Source of the DNA: Deltaproteobacteria bacterium
GTDB lineage: Bacteria; Desulfobacterota; Anaeroferrophillalia; Anaeroferrophillales; Tharpellaceae
Length of the DNA stretch: 6,347 nt
Direction: 5' to 3'
Assembly: GCA_030595135.1 (NCBI GenBank)
Contig: JAUVDU010000099.1
Span: 1-6,347, forward strand
Shown: piece after piece, positions 6,107-6,347 of the stretch
Numbering within the stretch: the stretch's first letter is position 1
How the letters are laid out: each line of letters begins with the position of its first letter
Position numbers and translations under genes: made by a program
The notes under the pieces: model-generated
The model's database searches: none
Told to the model about the DNA's origin: nothing
The model's input: only the letters and a program-made list of their open reading frames with translations

Positions 6107-6248
6107 AAGGATGTCCGAAAATGCCCTTTTTCCCCAACTCATCGTTATTTAAAAAAAATAATGCTCGGAATATTAACCATATGCCTGCGCTTATTTTTTT
6201 AAAATGCCTCGATTTGAGAAAAAATTGCTATTTTCGGACAACCTTCTA
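6104..6248. mobile_element. MITE-like element with TA target duplication in the nrdJ stop codon
   Basis: Terminal inverted repeats GAAGGATGTCCGAAAAT (6106-6122) and its complement at 6230-6246 match at 16 of 17 positions. Each end is flanked by TA (6104-6105 and 6247-6248), as expected for target duplication by IS630/Tc1-mariner-type transposition. The 141-bp interior is AT-rich and the two halves remain recognisably complementary towards the centre (for example A/T-runs near 6159-6176 and 6190-6204), so the whole element can fold into one long hairpin. It has no coding capacity and must be non-autonomous. The parent transposase is not in the window. The family assignment rests only on the TA duplication and the structure. 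Confidence 0.75.
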
Positions 6249-6291
6249 AGAATTGTCTGAAAGAACTATTTCGTAAATTCGGCGGCGTTTG

Positions 6292-6297
6292 AGGAGG
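6292..6297 (+). promoter_or_regulatory. Strong ribosome binding site of the downstream gene
   Basis: AGGAGG, followed by more G, lies seven bases before the TTG at 6305-6307. It is the strongest Shine-Dalgarno match in the window and decides the start of the truncated last gene. The 57 bases between the MITE and the TTG show no clear promoter. Confidence 0.65.
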
Positions 6298-6304
6298 GGG
6301 AATT

Positions 6305-6347
6305 TTGCCATTAGAGATTCAACCAGATCGCGATTGCTCCGGCCTTG
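6305..6347 (+). CDS. Probable TusA-family sulfur carrier protein, first 14 codons (truncated by window edge)
   Basis: From TTG at 6305, behind a near-perfect AGGAGG, the frame reads MPLEIQPDRDCSGL to the window end. A short beta-strand followed by D-C-S-G-L is how TusA/SirA-like proteins begin. In that family this is followed at once by CPxP, whose Cys carries a persulfide for tRNA thiolation or sulfur transfer. The decisive CPxP lies beyond the edge, so the family is a guess from ten residues. It follows nrdJ on the same strand, separated from it by the MITE-like element. Confidence 0.45.
   Translation, partial: MPLEIQPDRDCSGL

Noticed and set aside
6253..6279. Possible promoter TTGTCT-15-TAAATT before the last gene
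   Set aside because: Both hexamers are weak and the spacing is short, so it was not annotated.

Overview
The window looks like chromosomal DNA of a Gram-negative bacterium, most likely from the Desulfobacterota (former Deltaproteobacteria) or a close relative. This is an inference. It rests on the mixture of a secreted TPR protein, a DUF2065 membrane protein, a B12-dependent class II ribonucleotide reductase, and palindromic intergenic repeats resembling ones I associate with that group. No ribosomal or other marker gene is present to fix the taxonomy.

Layout. The left half (1-2904) reads on the minus strand: a 625-residue exported TPR protein (2904-1027), a 62-residue two-helix DUF2065 protein (937-749), and the N-terminal 219 codons of a P-loop ATPase (659-1, cut by the window edge). 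The right half reads on the plus strand: the fluoride channel gene crcB (3191-3568), the adenosylcobalamin-dependent ribonucleotide reductase gene nrdJ (3839-6106), and the first 14 codons of a probable TusA-family protein (from 6305, cut by the edge). The two halves diverge from a 286-bp spacer (2905-3190). That spacer holds a good promoter for the TPR gene and a large palindromic repeat upstream of crcB.

How the parts work together. The clearest regulatory unit is the 270-bp spacer before nrdJ. It has a consensus-like promoter with two tandem 16-bp NrdR-type boxes, whose equivalent positions lie 32 bp apart, at the promoter spacer and just past the predicted start of transcription. This is the classical arrangement for repression of ribonucleotide reductase genes by NrdR. 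No cobalamin riboswitch is seen before nrdJ and no fluoride riboswitch before crcB.

Three unrelated palindromic elements sit at gene borders: a 63-bp REP-like hairpin that supplies the stop codon of the TPR gene (968-1030), a roughly 130-155 bp inverted-repeat element ending about 45 bp before crcB (2993-3147), and a 141-bp MITE-like element with TA duplications inserted in the stop codon of nrdJ (6104-6248). The last one appears to have changed an ancestral TAA stop to TAG without altering the protein. I found no complete transposase, CRISPR array, tRNA or rRNA, and no clear sign of a wholly new multi-gene system. The most noteworthy signals are the NrdR operator pair and the three palindromic elements.
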